Assembly: GCA_021784125.1 (NCBI GenBank)
Contig: JAJXTF010000010.1
Coordinates: 1 to 34,068 of the forward strand
DNA from: Pseudomonadota bacterium
GTDB taxonomy: Bacteria; Pseudomonadota; Gammaproteobacteria; Burkholderiales; Casimicrobiaceae
DNA: 34,068 nt
Direction of reading: 5' to 3'
In this document: one piece after another, positions 32,272 to 34,068 of the stretch
How the letters are laid out: every line of letters begins with the position of its first letter
Position numbering within the stretch: position 1 is the first letter of the stretch
Notes under the pieces: generated by a model
Told to the model about the DNA's origin: nothing
The model's database searches: none
What the model saw: only the letters and a program-made list of their open reading frames with translations
Position numbers and translations under genes: made by a program

Positions 32272-33210
32272 TCAATGCAGCCCGTCGGAGACTTCGACTT
32301 TCTCCGGGACGAGCTCGACGCCGGAGGCCCTGGCCTGCTGCAGCAGCAGGGTCGCGAAATCCTGCTCGGTCATCCCGTTGCCCATCATCGATTGCACGAG
32401 GTCGCGCGTGATCGAGGCCAGCGGCATCGGCACCTCGAAGCGCCGCCCGGCATCGAGCCCGAGATCGAGGTCCTTGCGCAACAGGTAGGGCGTGAAGGTC
32501 ACCTTGAAATCGAGGTTCACGTACGCCGGCGTCTTGTAGCGCGTGAAGGTCGAGCCCATGACCGACTGGTTCATGAAGTCGAGGAACGCGTGCCGCGGCA
32601 CCCCGGCCTTCTGCGCGAGCACCGTGATCTCCGCGAGCGACTGCGCGACGACGCCGAGGAAGACGTTGTGGCAGATCTTGACGATGCGCGCGAGCTCGCC
32701 GTCGCCGACCCAGCTCGCCGCCGGGCCGATCAGCTTCAGCAAGGGCGCCACCTCGTCGAACACCGGCCTGGGGCCCGAGCAGACGAACGAGAGCTTGCCC
32801 GCCTTGATCACCTTGGCGTTGCCGCTGACCGGTGCGGCGAGGTAGCTCGAACCGAACCCGGCGAGGATCTCGCGCAGCTCGGCGGAACCCTCCAGCGAGA
32901 TCGACGAGCACTCGACGACGATCGGCGGCGCGCCGCCGCCGGACTTCGCTGTCGAAAACACGCCCTGCGGGCCGGCGATCACCTGCCTGACGTCGGCCCA
33001 GGTGGCGACCATGCAGAACAGGATGTCCGATCCCGCGAGGTCGACGAGCCGGTCGGCGATCTTCGCTCCGTCCTTCGCCAGCGGCTCGGCCTTGGACCGG
33101 GTGCGGTTCCACACGGTGATGTCGCAGCCGCCGCGCGCGAGGCGCTGCGCCATCTCGTAGCCCATGCGTCCGGTGCCGATCCAGCCGATCTTCGGTTTGG
33201 TGGTGCTCAT
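32272..33210 (-). CDS. NAD(P)-binding oxidoreductase, 3-hydroxyisobutyrate dehydrogenase-like
   Basis: A 312-residue member of the beta-hydroxyacid dehydrogenase family, which oxidises 3-hydroxyisobutyrate, tartronate semialdehyde, 6-phosphogluconate-like acids or imines. The Rossmann motif GWIGTGRMG is at 8-16, the substrate loop appears as PVSGN in place of the common PVSGG, and the catalytic Lys is in ARIVKICHN. The C-terminal all-helical domain is complete. AGGAAG precedes the ATG at 33210; an upstream extension to 33324 is not family-like. It lies between the M24 gene and the importer genes, implying it acts on the imported compound or a product of it. It could also be an imine-reductase-like enzyme. 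Confidence 0.9.
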   Translation of the reverse strand: MSTTKPKIGWIGTGRMGYEMAQRLARGGCDITVWNRTRSKAEPLAKDGAKIADRLVDLAGSDILFCMVATWADVRQVIAGPQGVFSTAKSGGGAPPIVVECSSISLEGSAELREILAGFGSSYLAAPVSGNAKVIKAGKLSFVCSGPRPVFDEVAPLLKLIGPAASWVGDGELARIVKICHNVFLGVVAQSLAEITVLAQKAGVPRHAFLDFMNQSVMGSTFTRYKTPAYVNLDFKVTFTPYLLRKDLDLGLDAGRRFEVPMPLASITRDLVQSMMGNGMTEQDFATLLLQQARASGVELVPEKVEVSDGLH

Positions 33211-33265
33211 GGTCACTTCCTGAAGGGAATGCCTGCGGGTCGAGGCGAAGTCGGTACCGATCGGG

Positions 33266-34068
33266 TCAGTAGGGATTGGCGATCGGCAGCTCTTCGGCCG
33301 GATAGAGCGAGATGATCTTTGCACCGTCGGGAGTGAGGATCACCTCCTCCTCGATCCGCGCGGCCGAGATGCCGTCGGTCGCCGGGCAGTAGGTCTCGAC
33401 CGCGAAGACCATCCCGGCCTTGAGCTCGATCGGTTCCGTGAACGAGTTGAGCCGGCTGATCAGCGGCCGCTCGTGCAGGCCCAGTCCCAGCCCGTGGCAG
33501 AAGTTGAGCCCGAAGGCCTCCATCTCGCTGGAGAACCCGATCTCCTCGGCCCTGGGCAGCACCGCGGCGATCTGGTCGCTGGCCATGCCGGGCTTCAGAA
33601 GCTCGATCGCGCGGTCCATCCACTCGCGCGCCTTGCGGTAGGCGGTGCGCTGCGGATCGGTCGCGCGACCGACATTGAAGGTGCGGTAGTAGCAGGTCCG
33701 GTATCCCATGAACGACTGGATGACGTCGAAGAACGCCTGGTCGCCGGGACGGATCAGCCTGTCGGTGAAGTTGTGCGGATGCGGCGAGCAACGCTCGCCG
33801 GAGATGGAATTGATCGCCTCGACGCAGTCGCTGCCCATCTCGTAGAGGCGTGCGGTCGCGAGCGCGACGATCTGGCTCTCCTTCACGCCGGGCTTCAGCG
33901 CCTCCGCGATGTCCTGGTAGACGCCGTCGACCATCGCCGAAGCCATGTTGAGCAGCGTCAGCTCGTCGATGTTCTTGACCTCGCGTGCCTGCAGCAGCAC
34001 CTGCTGCCCGTCGCGCACCTCGATGCCCAGGCGCTGCAACTCCAGCATCATCGGCGGCTCGATCACAG
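33266..34068 (-). CDS. M24 (creatinase/aminopeptidase P-fold) enzyme, N-terminus beyond window
   Basis: The C-terminal pita-bread domain of an M24-family protein; 266 residues are seen and the frame runs off the window edge. Family metal ligands are recognisable as Asp in DQAFFDV, His in FCHGLGLGLHERP, Glu in GMVFAVETY and Glu in ARIEEEVIL. The second Asp of the usual pattern (in GYCSDITRTF-like sequences) aligns with GYRTCYYRTF here, so that ligand appears to be Cys or missing. The enzyme may therefore be an amidohydrolase or lyase (creatinase- or DddP-like in spirit) and not a peptidase. It is first in the visible operon with the dehydrogenase and importer. Confidence 0.88.
   Translation of the reverse strand, partial: VIEPPMMLELQRLGIEVRDGQQVLLQAREVKNIDELTLLNMASAMVDGVYQDIAEALKPGVKESQIVALATARLYEMGSDCVEAINSISGERCSPHPHNFTDRLIRPGDQAFFDVIQSFMGYRTCYYRTFNVGRATDPQRTAYRKAREWMDRAIELLKPGMASDQIAAVLPRAEEIGFSSEMEAFGLNFCHGLGLGLHERPLISRLNSFTEPIELKAGMVFAVETYCPATDGISAARIEEEVILTPDGAKIISLYPAEELPIANPY

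Overview
The window is the replication-origin neighbourhood of a GC-rich betaproteobacterial chromosome, most likely of the order Burkholderiales or a close relative. The evidence is the gene content: rpmH-rnpA-yidD-yidC-mnmE reads leftward from the origin, dnaA-dnaN-gyrB (without recF) reads rightward, and mnmG-rsmG-parA-parB and the F-type ATP synthase operon atpI-B-E-F-H-A lie further out on the leftward arm. Protein-sequence style (AtpB, AtpE, ParB, DnaN), a GTP-type PEP carboxykinase and PEP-CTERM proteins agree with this. The species cannot be named from the sequence.

Layout. 1-3748 (-): ATP synthase operon, with atpA cut by the window edge and a candidate promoter at 3804-3833. 3942-5493 (-): a small MoaD/ThiS-fold protein ending in Gly-Gly and, upstream of it, a five-Asp-box BNR-repeat protein. 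5692-6198 (+): a Prx5-type peroxiredoxin. 6293-10522 (-): mnmG-rsmG-parA-parB, every junction a 4-base stop/start overlap. 10523-11603: about 1.1 kb without a credible gene, carrying two perfect 16-bp parS sites for the ParB encoded nearby. 11604-13451 (-): pckG. 13722-15154 (+): a DUF1326/DUF2182 pair. 15243-19253 (-): mnmE, yidC, yidD, rnpA, rpmH. 19254-21384: dnaA and its two flanking intergenic regions, the likely oriC zone. 21385-24941 (+): dnaN and gyrB. 25069-25863 (+): an exported dienelactone-hydrolase-like protein. 26045-28190 (-): two PEP-CTERM proteins. 28191-28774: no gene seen. 28775-34068 (-): an apparent operon made of an M24-peptidase-fold enzyme (5' end cut off), a 3-hydroxyisobutyrate-dehydrogenase-like oxidoreductase and a complete ABC importer (ATPase, binding protein, two permeases).

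How the genes work together. The backbone genes serve replication initiation (DnaA, beta clamp, gyrase), origin segregation (ParA, ParB, parS), tRNA wobble modification (MnmE with MnmG), 16S rRNA methylation (RsmG), RNase P and ribosomal protein L34, membrane protein insertion (YidC, YidD; YidC also inserts ATP synthase subunit c) and ATP synthesis. Accessory modules have been placed between these blocks. The right-hand operon looks like uptake plus catabolism of one small molecule whose identity cannot be read from sequence.

Most notable observations: rnpA has no ATG, GTG or TTG upstream of its conserved N-terminal region and appears to start at a CTG overlapping the rpmH stop, so the window shows ATGA, GTGA, TTGA and CTGA overlaps; the M24 enzyme appears to have Cys in place of one metal-binding Asp; the DUF1326/DUF2182 pair carries Cys- and Met-rich motifs suggestive of metal handling; the MoaD-like/BNR pair has no visible activating enzyme; and the rpmH leader contains 11-bp tandem repeats ending in a perfect hairpin.
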